This document shows, piece after piece, positions 1 to 7,702 of a DNA stretch of 40,260 bases; position 1 is the first letter of the stretch; the number at the start of each line of letters is the position of its first letter. A model generated the notes under the pieces. It worked only from the letters and a program-made list of their open reading frames with translations. It had not been told where the DNA came from and searched no databases. Where the stretch lies: NCBI RefSeq assembly GCF_902497895.1, contig NZ_CABVHQ010000055.1:1-40260 (forward strand), in the 5' to 3' direction. This stretch comes from Pseudomonas fluorescens. Its GTDB lineage: Bacteria; Pseudomonadota; Gammaproteobacteria; Pseudomonadales; Pseudomonadaceae. The position numbers and the translations under genes are program-made.

Positions 1-591
1 GTGTTTGGCCTCGGCGCACCCGACAGCGGCATCGCGCCGGACTGGACCGCCACGGACAGGCGCGCGGGCGTCGCGCGGCTGGAGGATCTGTCGATGCAGA
101 GCCTGCGCACGGTGGCCAAACGGATTCTCGAGGGCAAAAACCCAGGGGATCTGGTGGTCGCCTCCATTCACTGGGGCGGCAACTGGGGGTTCGATATCCC
201 GCAGGAGCAGGTCCGGTTCGCCCATGCCTTGATCGACGAGGCCGGAGTTGACCTGGTGCACGGGCATTCCTCGCACCACGTCAAGGGCATCGAGGTGTAC
301 CGCGAACGCCTGATTCTCTATGGCTGCGGTGATCTGCTGAACGATTACGAAGGCATTGAGGGCCACACAGCCTTTCGCGGCGACCTCGGGCTTCTCTACT
401 TTGCCTCGCTGGACCCGGGCGGGCGCCTGCAGTCGCTGGACCTGATACCCACCCGCCTGCGTCGCTTGCGCCTCTGTCGGGCCGAAGGGGATGACCGTCA
501 ATGGCTGCACGACACCCTTTCTCGCGAGTGCGCACGCTTGGGCAGCAGTATTCAGCCGGGCGCGAAAAATGCCTTCGAGTTGCGTTGGTAG
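1..591 (+). CDS. CapA family protein, C-terminal part (cut by window edge)
   Basis: This is the C-terminal part of a CapA/PgsA-type protein, a calcineurin-like metallophosphoesterase fold family found in capsule and poly-gamma-glutamate synthesis loci. The visible 196 residues contain the family blocks SIHWGGNWG (about residues 55-63), VHGHSSHH (86-93) and the LILYGCGDLLNDYEG segment (105-119), where histidines and acidic residues would bind metal. Full-length members are clearly longer and the reading frame is open to the first base, so the GTG at position 1 is probably an internal valine codon rather than the start. It ends at a TAG at 589-591. No co-directional gene follows closely, so it is the last gene of whatever unit it belongs to. 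The physiological substrate is unknown. Confidence 0.8.
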   Translation: MFGLGAPDSGIAPDWTATDRRAGVARLEDLSMQSLRTVAKRILEGKNPGDLVVASIHWGGNWGFDIPQEQVRFAHALIDEAGVDLVHGHSSHHVKGIEVYRERLILYGCGDLLNDYEGIEGHTAFRGDLGLLYFASLDPGGRLQSLDLIPTRLRRLRLCRAEGDDRQWLHDTLSRECARLGSSIQPGAKNAFELRW

Positions 592-947
592 GAGCGTCTG
601 TTTTTTTGATCCTGGCTGTGACAAACACCCGCTGCCTGACGGGGAATGTTCGGGTAGTCCCTCGGGTGAGATAAAGGGGCGAACGGTAGTGCAATGCAGT
701 GCTGGCACGGCTCTGTAAGGGTGCTTGCTTGAACAAGTCTGAGGCAGTGGCCGATGGTTCCATGAGAGCAAGCACCGTACCAGTCTTATAACTGGTTGAT
801 TTTTAATGATTAAATTGAGTATACCAAGGCAAGATGCTGTTTTTGAAAGGGGTTAAGTGTTGAAATGCTGTTGCGCGGGCAACAGTTGCACCCAGTGGTT
901 CGACTGGCTGAGGCGAAGCGAGTCAGGCGCAAAGTGTGGGACTGAAC
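592..947. other. Gap between capA-like gene and XRE regulator
   Basis: No credible protein-coding gene is seen here. The stretch holds a 10-bp inverted repeat (720-729 with 767-776), a small hairpin followed by a T-run (779-804), and a 7-bp-stem hairpin CTGTTGC/GCAACAG at 868-885 that could slow transcription from either side. Confidence 0.5.
720..804 (+). ncRNA. Possible structured RNA with terminator-like end
   Basis: GGTGCTTGCT at 720-729 is perfectly complementary to AGCAAGCACC at 767-776, closing a 37-nt loop. Directly after it, ACCAGT (779-784) and ACTGGT (791-796) form a 6-bp hairpin followed by TGATTTTT, which looks like a weak intrinsic terminator. The arrangement resembles a short structured transcript or the tail of the preceding unit. 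No RNA family was recognised and no promoter was identified, so this is a structural observation only. Confidence 0.3.
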
Positions 948-1280
948 CTATTTCTTTCCGTCTTCTTCAAAGAGCGTCGAAATCAGCTGTTTGATGTCCT
1001 CCTGCACGTCTTTCGGCAGGCCATCCAGTTCATGCAGCAGCTTGGCGTCCAGTTCACTGACGCTGTCGGCTGCCAGTACCTTCTTGACACCGGTCACCAC
1101 GTATAAAATGTCCACTTGCGCCTTTGCGATCAAGGAAAGGTAGGTGGCATTCGGGAACCGCGTTCCGCGCTCATACATGCCTTGGGCATTCGCCTCGATC
1201 TTCCCGATAGCGCCTAATTCTTGCTGCGAAAGTCCGAGGCGTTTGCGTTCTTCCTTCAATCTGGCGCCCATATGGTCCAT
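948..1280 (-). CDS. XRE-family (phage-repressor-like) transcriptional regulator
   Basis: A 110-residue DNA-binding protein with an N-terminal Cro/C1-type helix-turn-helix: residues about 5-60 read GARLKEERKRLGLSQQELGAIG, then a second helix pair ending in SLIAKAQVDILYVVTG. The DILYVVTG ending is typical of regulators from Pseudomonas prophages and genomic islands. The C-terminal tail (about 70-110) is acidic and lacks a peptidase domain, so it is not a LexA-like self-cleaving repressor. The open frame runs further upstream, but the ATG at 1280 is chosen because AAGGAAG lies at the right distance before it and the upstream part is translated repeat DNA. It sits alone beside an integrase remnant, which suggests a leftover from a mobile element. 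Its targets cannot be deduced. Confidence 0.8.
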   Translation of the reverse strand: MDHMGARLKEERKRLGLSQQELGAIGKIEANAQGMYERGTRFPNATYLSLIAKAQVDILYVVTGVKKVLAADSVSELDAKLLHELDGLPKDVQEDIKQLISTLFEEDGKK

Positions 1281-1389
1281 ATCGCTTCCTTTTTCTCGGT
1301 ATTGATTTATTTGAGTGTACAGCCTCATCAACAAGCCTGTGGCGAGGGAGCAAATTCGGAGTGTACAGATCTTTTTTGGTCTGACTCCC

Positions 1390-1550
1390 GTATCAGCTGC
1401 CGAGCCTGCGAGGCTGCGTTCGAGCCGGGGTCGCGCTCGACCGAAGTCCTCGCAAAGCCTGCGTCCGCGGTTTGCCTGAAAGAACCCCGTCGCCTGATTT
1501 AACGACCGCTGCGCGGTCGAACGCAGCCTCGCAGGCTCGGCAGCTGCTAC
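1390..1550 (-). repeat. Palindromic repeat element (same family as 22057-22432)
   Basis: Long terminal inverted repeat: CAGCTGCCGAGCCTGCGAGG at the left is matched by CCTCGCAGGCTCGGCAGCTG at the right. Between the arms lies a core with smaller hairpins around ACCGCTGCGCGGT. The element is the reverse complement of, and somewhat diverged from, the two copies in front of the glutaryl-CoA dehydrogenase gene. The module TGTACAGATC followed by a T-run (1363-1380) flanks it, as TCTACACATC plus a T-run does at the other copies, so the flank belongs to the repeat family. A partial REP (GTGGCGAGGGAGC, about 1340) lies just before it. Confidence 0.75.
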
Positions 1551-1754
1551 GGACGAAAGGTATAGCAGACCTGGAGTTTTCTGACATCCAATCGGTGTAT
1601 TTAACCCTTGGTCGGGTCGAACCACCGCCAATGGCCACACAGCATTTGCGCCTTCTGGCGAGCAAAAAAGCCCACTTCAACGAATCACGCCAGCCGGCGA
1701 GGATCCTCATGACCACTGAATTGTCCGCCGGACATGACGGAATAATCAGCGCAT

Positions 1755-2000
1755 TTGAACGATCCACTGATTCCACTGGTCAACATGCGCCTAATGGCCA
1801 AGCGAATCCCTAACGCTGAATCGCACGTCATCCACGACGGGCACCTGTTCCTGGCCACTAAGGCCGAAACCATCGCTCCCATCATCATGTCGTTTCTGTC
1901 CGGCGTCGCGCACGTCGACGAGCCGCTTTCTGAGCTCACTGACTCGAACGATCTTGCGCTATCTAACCATCCGGCTCCAACGCCGAGGGCCCCATCATGA
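1755..2000 (+). pseudogene. PHA depolymerase (PhaZ) C-terminal fragment
   Basis: The 81-residue frame begins with DPLIPLVNMRLMAKRIPNAE and continues through HVIHDGHLFLATKAETIAPIIMSFL. This matches, as I remember the family, the C-terminal part of medium-chain PHA depolymerase PhaZ, an alpha/beta hydrolase of Pseudomonas; the GHLF segment carries the catalytic histidine. The part with the nucleophile serine elbow is missing: the frame is closed by TAA at 1743, and upstream DNA shows no matching sequence in other frames. The apparent start is TTG (1755) without a good ribosome-binding site. It is a fragment with no expected activity. The reading past about residue 52 no longer resembles PhaZ. 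Confidence 0.6.
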
Positions 2001-2158
2001 AATTCCAAGTCGTCGATCATTCTATCAATGGTATCGCGAAGTTCTCGGTCGATACCGAGTGCGGAAAGAACGTGGATTCATTCTCGACCATCAAGGAGGC
2101 TCGGGACTACGCGGCCTGGCTGGAATCCGAATATGAGCGGATCAGCGAAGTTCTCTAG
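1997..2158 (+). CDS. Small hypothetical protein, 53 aa
   Basis: An ATG at 1997 overlaps the stop of the preceding fragment in an ATGA junction and opens a 53-residue frame ending at TAG 2156-2158. The product begins MKFQVVDHSINGIAKFSVDT and continues with a helix-forming stretch (FSTIKEARDYAAWLESEYERI, about 29-49). GAGGG lies about 8 bases upstream and could serve as ribosome-binding site. Composition and codon use look protein-like: a beta-rich first half followed by an amphipathic helix. I do not recognise a family and no function is proposed. It lies between a PhaZ fragment and an integrase fragment, so it may be cargo or debris of the same former insertion. Confidence 0.45.
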   Translation: MKFQVVDHSINGIAKFSVDTECGKNVDSFSTIKEARDYAAWLESEYERISEVL

Positions 2159-2159
2159 C

Positions 2160-2423
2160 CGCGCCCTACCCGAAGGAATAACCCCGCTTCAGCGAATCCG
2201 GCCCGGACATGACCCTGCACGCCAGAGCCGCCACTGCTACGCCTCAATGAGGCTCTCGGCAGGCGAGCACCCTATGTGGGTCGCCAAGCAACTCGGCCAT
2301 AAAGACTGGACTATGACCGCCAGGGTTTATGGCCGATGGATGCCTTGCGCAGATGTTGGCGCCGGCGGTCGCGCAGAAGCACTTTTCGCCGGTAATGCCA
2401 ACATTATGACCGCCTCTCTATAG
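2160..2423 (+). pseudogene. Tyrosine recombinase (integrase) C-terminal remnant
   Basis: From about 2206 the frame reads RQSRHCYASMRLSAGEHPMW and then VAKQLGHKDWTMTARVYGRW. This is the end of a phage/island tyrosine recombinase: the H-x-x-R-like box is altered to SRHCYASM, LGHKD supplies the second histidine, and VYGRW carries the presumed tyrosine nucleophile. The catalytic domain upstream (first arginine, lysine) and the whole N-terminal DNA-binding part are absent, and the sequence before 2200 is unrelated. The frame runs to TAG 2421-2423 after a short low-similarity tail and overlaps the end of katG on the other strand by six bases. It cannot encode an active recombinase. It marks an old integration event. 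Confidence 0.7.
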
Positions 2424-4694
2424 CCCCCGTTTTACATCGAAGCGATCAAGGTTCATTACCTTGGTCCAGGCCGCGACGAAGTCTTTGACGAACTTCTCTT
2501 GCGCGTCGGCGCTGGCATAGAGTTCGGCCAAGGCCCGCAACTGCGCATTCGAGCCGAAGACGAGATCGACGCGGGTGCCCGTCCACTTCACATCGCCGGT
2601 TTTGCGATCGCGTCCTTCAAACTCTTCATTGGCGTCCGAGACCGGCTTCCATTCCACGCCCATATCGAGCAGGTTCTTGAAGAAGTCGTTGGTCAACGCC
2701 TCCGGCTGCTGGGTGAAGACCCCGTGCGAGGTTTGTCCGACGTTGGTATTCAGGACGCGCATGCCGCCAATAAGCGCGGTCATTTCTGGTGCGCTGAGTG
2801 TCAGCTGTTGCGCCTTGTCGATCAACAACGCCTCGGCCGGGACGCGGTATCTGCTCTTGAGGTAGTTACGGAAACCATCGGCGACGGGTTCGAGAAAGCC
2901 GAAAGACTCCACGTCCGTCTGCTCCTGGGTCGCGTCCATCCGCCCCGGCGTGAAAGGCACCGTCACGCTGTGCCCGGCATTTTTCGCCGCCTGTTCGACG
3001 CCCGCGTTACCGGCCAGGACGATCAGGTCCGCCAGGGAGATTTTCTTGCCGCCAGCCTGCGCGCTGTTGAACTCGCCCTGGATACCTTCGAGGGTTTCCA
3101 GCACCTTCGCCAGTTGCTCAGGCTGGTTGGCCTGCCAGAACTTCTGCGGGGCCAGGCGCAGGCGCCCACCGTTGGCGCCGCCGCGTTTGTCGGAGCCACG
3201 GAAGGTGGAAGCCGCCGCCCAGGCAGTTGATACCAGCTGCGAGACTGACAGACCCGAGGCCAGCAGCTTGCTCTTGAGTGAGGCGATGTCACTGTCATTG
3301 ACCAAGGCATGGTCGACCGCTGGAATAGGGTCTTGCCAAAGCAACTCTTCGTTTGGCATTTCCGGGCCGAGGTAACGCGAGAGCGGGCCCATGTCGCGGT
3401 GGATCAGCTTGAACCAGGCACGGGCGAAGGCATCGGCCAGTTGATCCGGATTCTCCAGATAGCGCCGTGAAATCGGTTCATAGATCGGGTCGAATCGCAG
3501 CGACAGGTCGGTGGTCAACATGCTCGGACTACGCCGCTTGGACGGGTCGTGAGCATCCGGGATGATGCCGGCGCCGGCACCGTTTTTCGGGGTCCACTGG
3601 TTCGCACCCGCCGGGCTCTTGGTCAGCTCCCACTCGAAACCGAACAGGTTCTCCAGATAGTTATTGCTCCACTTGGTGGGCGTGGTGGTCCAGGTCACTT
3701 CCAGGCCGCTGGTGATGGTGTCCCCGCCTTTACCGGTGCCGAAGGTGCTCTTCCAGCCCAGGCCCTGCTGTTCAAGGCCAGCGGCTTCGGGTTCGGCCCC
3801 GACGTTGTCGGCAGGCCCGGCACCGTGGGTCTTGCCGAAGGCGTGGCCGCCGGCGATCAGTGCCACGGTTTCTTCGTCATTCATCGCCATGCGCGCGAAG
3901 GTTTCGCGAATGTCTTTCGCCGCCGCGAGCGGATCGGGATTGCCTTCCGGGCCTTCCGGGTTGACGTAGATCAGACCCATCTGCACTGCGGCGAGCGGGT
4001 TTTCCAGGTTGCGCCCCTGGTCGGTCCGGCTCTCCTCATTTTCCCCCGGCTCAGCAACCAGCGGGCCTTCGCCGGGCTCTTGCATGGGCTCATTGTCCTT
4101 GCCGTAGCGGGTGTCACCGCCCAGCCATTTGTTTTCCGAGCCCCAGTAGACATCTTCGTCCGGTTCCCAGACGTCCTTGCGCCCGCCGGAAAAGCCGAAG
4201 GTCTTGAAGTCCATGGACTCCAGCGCGACGTTGCCGGTAAGGACAATCAGGTCAGCCCAGGATATTTTGCGGCCATATTTTTGCTTGATCGGCCAGAGCA
4301 GCCGACGCGCCTTGTCGAGACTGACGTTATCCGGCCAGCTGTTAAGCGGCGCAAAACGCTGTTGACCGGAGCCGGCACCACCACGCCCGTCACCGGTGCG
4401 GTAGGTGCCGGCGGCGTGCCAGGCCATGCGAATAAACAGCGGCCCATAGTGACCGAAGTCCGCAGGCCACCAGTCCTGCGAATCGGTCATCAGCGCATGC
4501 AGGTCTTGCTTGAGGGCGGCAAAGTCCAGGCTTTTGAACTCTTCGGCGTAGTTGAAGCCCTCGTCCATGGGGTCGGACAGGGACGAGTGCTGGTGCAGTA
4601 TCTTCAGATTCAGTTGGTCGGGCCACCAGTCGCGGTTCGTCGTGCCACCACCAGCTGCGGCGTGAGTGAACGGGCATTTCGATTCAGTTGCCAT
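2418..4694 (-). CDS. katG: Catalase-peroxidase KatG
   Basis: A 758-residue bifunctional haem catalase-peroxidase that removes hydrogen peroxide. All key residues are visible: distal R89, W92 and H93 in RMAWHAAGTYR; Y243 in GLIYVNPEGP and M269 in ETFARMAMND, which with W92 form the Met-Tyr-Trp adduct needed for catalase activity; and proximal haem ligand H284 in AGGHAFGKTHG. The C-terminal half (about 430-758) is the usual non-haem duplicate domain. Length is normal. Two upstream in-frame ATGs exist (4757, 4721); 4694 is preferred because the protein then starts MATESKCPFTH, as in pseudomonad KatG, with AAAGGTAG upstream. The stop overlaps an integrase remnant on the other strand. Single-gene unit; no clear OxyR site was found by eye. 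Confidence 0.96.
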   Translation of the reverse strand: MATESKCPFTHAAAGGGTTNRDWWPDQLNLKILHQHSSLSDPMDEGFNYAEEFKSLDFAALKQDLHALMTDSQDWWPADFGHYGPLFIRMAWHAAGTYRTGDGRGGAGSGQQRFAPLNSWPDNVSLDKARRLLWPIKQKYGRKISWADLIVLTGNVALESMDFKTFGFSGGRKDVWEPDEDVYWGSENKWLGGDTRYGKDNEPMQEPGEGPLVAEPGENEESRTDQGRNLENPLAAVQMGLIYVNPEGPEGNPDPLAAAKDIRETFARMAMNDEETVALIAGGHAFGKTHGAGPADNVGAEPEAAGLEQQGLGWKSTFGTGKGGDTITSGLEVTWTTTPTKWSNNYLENLFGFEWELTKSPAGANQWTPKNGAGAGIIPDAHDPSKRRSPSMLTTDLSLRFDPIYEPISRRYLENPDQLADAFARAWFKLIHRDMGPLSRYLGPEMPNEELLWQDPIPAVDHALVNDSDIASLKSKLLASGLSVSQLVSTAWAAASTFRGSDKRGGANGGRLRLAPQKFWQANQPEQLAKVLETLEGIQGEFNSAQAGGKKISLADLIVLAGNAGVEQAAKNAGHSVTVPFTPGRMDATQEQTDVESFGFLEPVADGFRNYLKSRYRVPAEALLIDKAQQLTLSAPEMTALIGGMRVLNTNVGQTSHGVFTQQPEALTNDFFKNLLDMGVEWKPVSDANEEFEGRDRKTGDVKWTGTRVDLVFGSNAQLRALAELYASADAQEKFVKDFVAAWTKVMNLDRFDVKRGL

Positions 4695-5083
4695 GTGTGA
4701 GCTACCTTTGGTCGAGTTCATCCAGCTATCCGGCCCGGTCCGGGCTCTGAATAGCAACGAGCGAAATCAATGACACAGGCTGCGGGGCCGACAGTTCGAG
4801 GAACTGATTCGTTGTGGCCACACGGGAATTCTGGACAGCGGCAATCGAGTTGCCAGCACGGTGACCCACGGCAGGCCTGGCAAGCTTCTAACTCATTCTT
4901 ATCCCCTTATCAGGTCTCAACCGGCCAGCGTGTGCCAGCGCTAGATTAAGGCTAGACCCCTCTAAAGAAGACAGCAAATAGGCGCAGTATTGGCTCTTGA
5001 TAGGCATAATCTTTTACCTGATCCCTGGATGATATTAGTCGCTCTTGCTCAAACCTGTTACGCGACAGGCAGAGGACCAGACC
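4695..5083. promoter_or_regulatory. Divergent spacer between katG and the M41-like gene
   Basis: This 389-bp gap must hold the katG promoter (leftward) and that of the M41-like gene (rightward). CATAAT at 5005-5010 is a possible -10 for the rightward gene, but no convincing -35 sits at the right distance. No OxyR-type ATAG-N7-CTAT array was recognised and no small gene is seen. Confidence 0.35.
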
Positions 5084-5689
5084 ATGAATAAGCGCCTGCG
5101 CCGCACGGCCGTCCACGAAGCTGGCCACGCCCTGGCCTTTTGGTGGAATGGTCAGCACATAGAGCGCGTCACTGTGCGCACCAGGACAGAAGCCTCCATC
5201 GGCCCAATGATTGATCTGCGCGGCAACCGGCAAAACGTAGAAGGGTTGGTAGAGGCTGATTACTGTGTTCCGCACCCCTCCTCCAACGCCCCCGGGATTG
5301 CTGAATACCTGCCCTCCATGCTCGAGTCTATTGAACGCGACCTCCTCCATTGCTTCGCCGGCCCCGTGGCCGAAGCCGTCTACCGGCACACCAGATCCGA
5401 CCGATTCATCAAGGGCAGCGGCCTGGGCGACCTGCGCCGGGGTTACGCATTGATCAGTTTGCTGCCCGCCCGAAAGCTACTCGACGCCGAATCCCGGGCA
5501 ATCGCCCGGTCCAGCTGTCTGGTACGTCGTTACTGGCCCGCTGTCAGCGCTGTGGCGGATCTTCTACAAGAGCACGGCACGGTTGACGGGGAAGCTATAA
5601 CAGCGCTGCTGTGGGAAGTCACCGGGGAGTCACCTACGCTGCGCAACAATGACCTGACAACCCTCGACACTCGATGGAATAAGCCCTGA
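5084..5689 (+). CDS. Stand-alone M41 (FtsH-type) zinc metallopeptidase-like protein
   Basis: A 201-residue protein resembling only the peptidase domain of FtsH. The zinc motif HEAGH is at residues 11-15 (H11, E12, H15). The family block LAGRAAE appears here as HCFAGPVAEAVY (89-100), and the third ligand region appears as GSGLGDLRRGYALI (111-124), with D116 in the place of the FtsH aspartate. There is no AAA ATPase domain and no membrane helix, so it could not unfold substrates by itself. The ATG at 5084 is chosen over an upstream in-frame start because AGAGGA precedes it and HEAGH then sits at the N-terminus, as in small M41-like proteins. Its substrate is unknown. The following DNA holds a cobalamin riboswitch but no partner gene. 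Confidence 0.65.
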   Translation: MNKRLRRTAVHEAGHALAFWWNGQHIERVTVRTRTEASIGPMIDLRGNRQNVEGLVEADYCVPHPSSNAPGIAEYLPSMLESIERDLLHCFAGPVAEAVYRHTRSDRFIKGSGLGDLRRGYALISLLPARKLLDAESRAIARSSCLVRRYWPAVSAVADLLQEHGTVDGEAITALLWEVTGESPTLRNNDLTTLDTRWNKP

Positions 5690-5770
5690 CTCGTCGCGCT
5701 ATCGCCTGGCTCTACTACCTCTGAAGCGGACATAGGTTCGCCTTGGGCGACATGATCGACTACCATGCCG

Positions 5771-5957
5771 CCGCCGGTTTCCACATGGGATTAATAGGGA
5801 ATCCGTGGTGCTGACCCAGCATCAAACGGAACTGCCCCCGCAACTGTAGGTGCCGAGTCAGTCTGCTCCTGGCATTGATCCTCACTGCAGTGCGTCAGGC
5901 TCCTGCATGACGCCATGGAGGTTCAGTTGCACGGGCCCGAAGACTGATTATCACCGA
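5771..5957 (+). ncRNA. Cobalamin (AdoCbl) riboswitch, orphan
   Basis: The plus strand carries the conserved cobalamin-riboswitch core in order: GCCGGTTTCC (5774-5783), TTAATAGGGAATCC (5791-5804), GGTGCTGACCCAGC as a hairpin, then ACTGCCCCCGCAACTGTAGG (5831-5850), and a B12-box-like GGGCCCGAAGACTG near 5933-5946. The match to the E. coli btuB leader, as I remember it, is close in the core; the 3' B12 box lacks the usual CCTGCC ending. The next gene on this strand is absent: the porin that begins 12 bases downstream is encoded on the opposite strand and ends there. It therefore either controls nothing, or controls an antisense transcript into the porin gene. Confidence 0.8.
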
Positions 5958-5968
5958 TGAAGCGGATA

Positions 5969-7534
5969 TCAGAACCAGGTTTCCATCTGTATGCCGTACT
6001 GCCATACACCGCCGGCGTTGAAGTCCGTCTTGCCGAAGTTGTCTGAGGTACTGTATCTGTCCAGGTCCGAAGACCAGTTCATGAGGCTTGCGAACACGCG
6101 CAATTCGGGACGTGTGAGAAGGTCTCCAACGTCGGGTTTGAAGGTCGGGGCGACCGTGAATTTCCAGTAGTTACCGTCGACCGCATTACGTTGCAGATAG
6201 CCCTTGGGGTCGAGGTTCATGGTTTGCCAGCTCACTTCGTAAGCCATCTCGAAATTGCTGTTGATTTCGTTGGCCAACCGCACGTTCAGTGTCATCCAGC
6301 GGTAGTCGTCACCCTTGACGTACCTATCCTTGCTCTGTTCGGCCAGCAAACTTGGGCCGATGCGCCAGCCCGGCGCAACGGGCGTCTCGCCGTAAAGCGC
6401 CAGACGCAGGGCGCGGGCGTCGTCGATCAGTTCGCCATCCGAGCCAATGTTCTTGACCTCTGCCCCCAGACCTTGCCCATAGAGCAGCGCCGTTTTGAAG
6501 AAGCCTTCCCTGCCGAAAAAGTCTTTCTGGTGATTGACCAGCATGCTGTGCAAGCCGGAATCCGCAGGTGTCATACCCGCTTCATTGCTGCGGGTGCCAA
6601 TGTCGTTTTTCTTTGAGCCAATGCCATTGAACATCCACTGCCACTGACCACTATCGAAGAACTGGTTGGAGGTCAGGATGTAGCTTTCCACATCGGCATT
6701 GATCCCGCCTTCACTGAAATCCCCGTAGTTACGCCCGATCAAGGAGTAATTCGAGCGCCAATCCTTGTTCATTTGCACATCGTAGATACCACCCCCGGTG
6801 CCGGCCAGAAAGACCACGTCCGAGTCCAGCCAGTGGATATCGAAATTATCCCTGTCGAATCGCTTGCCTGCCCACAGGGTGGTGTTCTCGAACACTGAAT
6901 TGCCCTTGAACGCGGCAAGCTGGTCGAGCTCCGTGAACACCTGGCGCACGTTCAAATTGCTTTCGTCGGCCGTCCAGTCGTTGGAACTTTCCACGCCGTC
7001 AGCGATGGAAACCGTGAATTTGGAACGGGTGCCGTTTTGCGCATGGATTTCTTTCGCCAGGTCTATACGCATGTAGGTGTCGTCTTCGTTACCGAGTCGC
7101 CCGACTGCACCACCGACTGAGCCGGCCGGCGTCGTATAGGGGCCGCCACGGCCACCCCCAAGCCCATCGTTGATCAGCAATCCGGAGCGGGCGTAGCCCT
7201 TGAAGCTGAACCCGTCAGTGAGGTGTCCGGTACTGCCCTGTTTTTCCAGGCTTTGCTGACGGGCTTCGAGTGTTGCCAGCCGGGTGTCCAGACCAGGCGC
7301 CGCTATTGCTGTCGCTGTGGACGCAACCGGCTGCAAGGGGGGCGTCGCGAGTTTGATCTGCTGCAATTCCCTGGCGAGTGCCTGGGTTTGCTGTTCGGCT
7401 GCGGCCGCACGCTTTTCCGCCGCGCTGGCACGGGCTTCAAACGCAGCCATGCGTTCTTCCAGAGTCGCGGCCTGAGAGGTTGCCGCCGAGGTGCTGAGCA
7501 CACCTGCGAGTAGCCAGCTTGATGCTTTGTGCAT
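5969..7534 (-). CDS. LamB/ScrY-type carbohydrate porin
   Basis: A 521-residue outer-membrane sugar porin. Residues 1-22 form a signal peptide ending in SQA before ATLEER. Residues 23-65 are an Ala/Glu/Gln-rich coiled coil (LEERMAAFEARASAAEKRAA), the feature that separates ScrY-type sucrose porins from plain maltoporin. From about 105 the LamB barrel starts (FSFKGYARSGLLINDG) and it ends with a terminal aromatic residue (ETWF), as expected for BAM-assembled proteins. AGGAAA before the ATG at 7534 is a good ribosome-binding site. It is divergent from a sugar ABC-transport operon with GH32 hydrolase and LacI regulator, so sucrose or a similar fructoside is the likely substrate. The stop lies 12 bases from an oppositely oriented cobalamin riboswitch. 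Confidence 0.88.
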   Translation of the reverse strand: MHKASSWLLAGVLSTSAATSQAATLEERMAAFEARASAAEKRAAAAEQQTQALARELQQIKLATPPLQPVASTATAIAAPGLDTRLATLEARQQSLEKQGSTGHLTDGFSFKGYARSGLLINDGLGGGRGGPYTTPAGSVGGAVGRLGNEDDTYMRIDLAKEIHAQNGTRSKFTVSIADGVESSNDWTADESNLNVRQVFTELDQLAAFKGNSVFENTTLWAGKRFDRDNFDIHWLDSDVVFLAGTGGGIYDVQMNKDWRSNYSLIGRNYGDFSEGGINADVESYILTSNQFFDSGQWQWMFNGIGSKKNDIGTRSNEAGMTPADSGLHSMLVNHQKDFFGREGFFKTALLYGQGLGAEVKNIGSDGELIDDARALRLALYGETPVAPGWRIGPSLLAEQSKDRYVKGDDYRWMTLNVRLANEINSNFEMAYEVSWQTMNLDPKGYLQRNAVDGNYWKFTVAPTFKPDVGDLLTRPELRVFASLMNWSSDLDRYSTSDNFGKTDFNAGGVWQYGIQMETWF

Positions 7535-7652
7535 GTGGAATTTCCTGTTTTGTTTTTATTGTTTTGTTCCCGCGACAGACCTTTTTTTCGTGAGTCGTGA
7601 ATTGTCCAAATCGACAAAAAAAAGGATGCCTCATCGCAAATACGCTGCTACA

Positions 7653-7681
7653 TTGACGATGTTAACGTTAACTTCTCTAAA
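7653..7681 (+). promoter_or_regulatory. Sugar operon promoter with LacI-type operator GTTAACGTTAAC
   Basis: TTGACG (7653-7658) and TCTAAA (7676-7681) are spaced 17 bp as a sigma-70 promoter for the gene starting at 7703. A perfect 12-bp palindrome GTTAACGTTAAC (7661-7672), with the central CG typical of LacI-family operators, fills the spacer, so the LacI regulator encoded at 13545-14537 could block RNA polymerase directly. No second copy was seen near the divergent porin start. Confidence 0.6.
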
Positions 7682-7702
7682 AACAAAAATAAAGAGGGCT
7701 TT

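Noticed and set aside
868..885. Hairpin CTGTTGC/GCAACAG as a terminator of the XRE gene
   Set aside because: Position is right for the minus strand but no T-run follows on that strand; kept only as a mention in the gap entry.
1472..1813. 113-aa plus-strand frame
   Set aside because: Begins inside the palindromic repeat and overlaps the PhaZ fragment in another frame; no family resemblance.
2418..4694. Possible loss of the KatG Met-Tyr-Trp adduct methionine
   Set aside because: A segment reading EQQGLGW first seemed to replace the methionine, but counting from Y243 places the adduct methionine at M269 in ARMAMND, which is present.
3549..4700. 383-aa open frame on the plus strand
   Set aside because: Exactly antisense to katG in high-GC DNA; composition rich in Arg/Val/Gly without any family motif, and katG is fully conserved.
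5045..5083. Upstream in-frame start for the M41-like gene
   Set aside because: Would add 13 residues with no ribosome-binding site; AGAGGA before ATG 5084 and the N-terminal position of HEAGH favour the later start.
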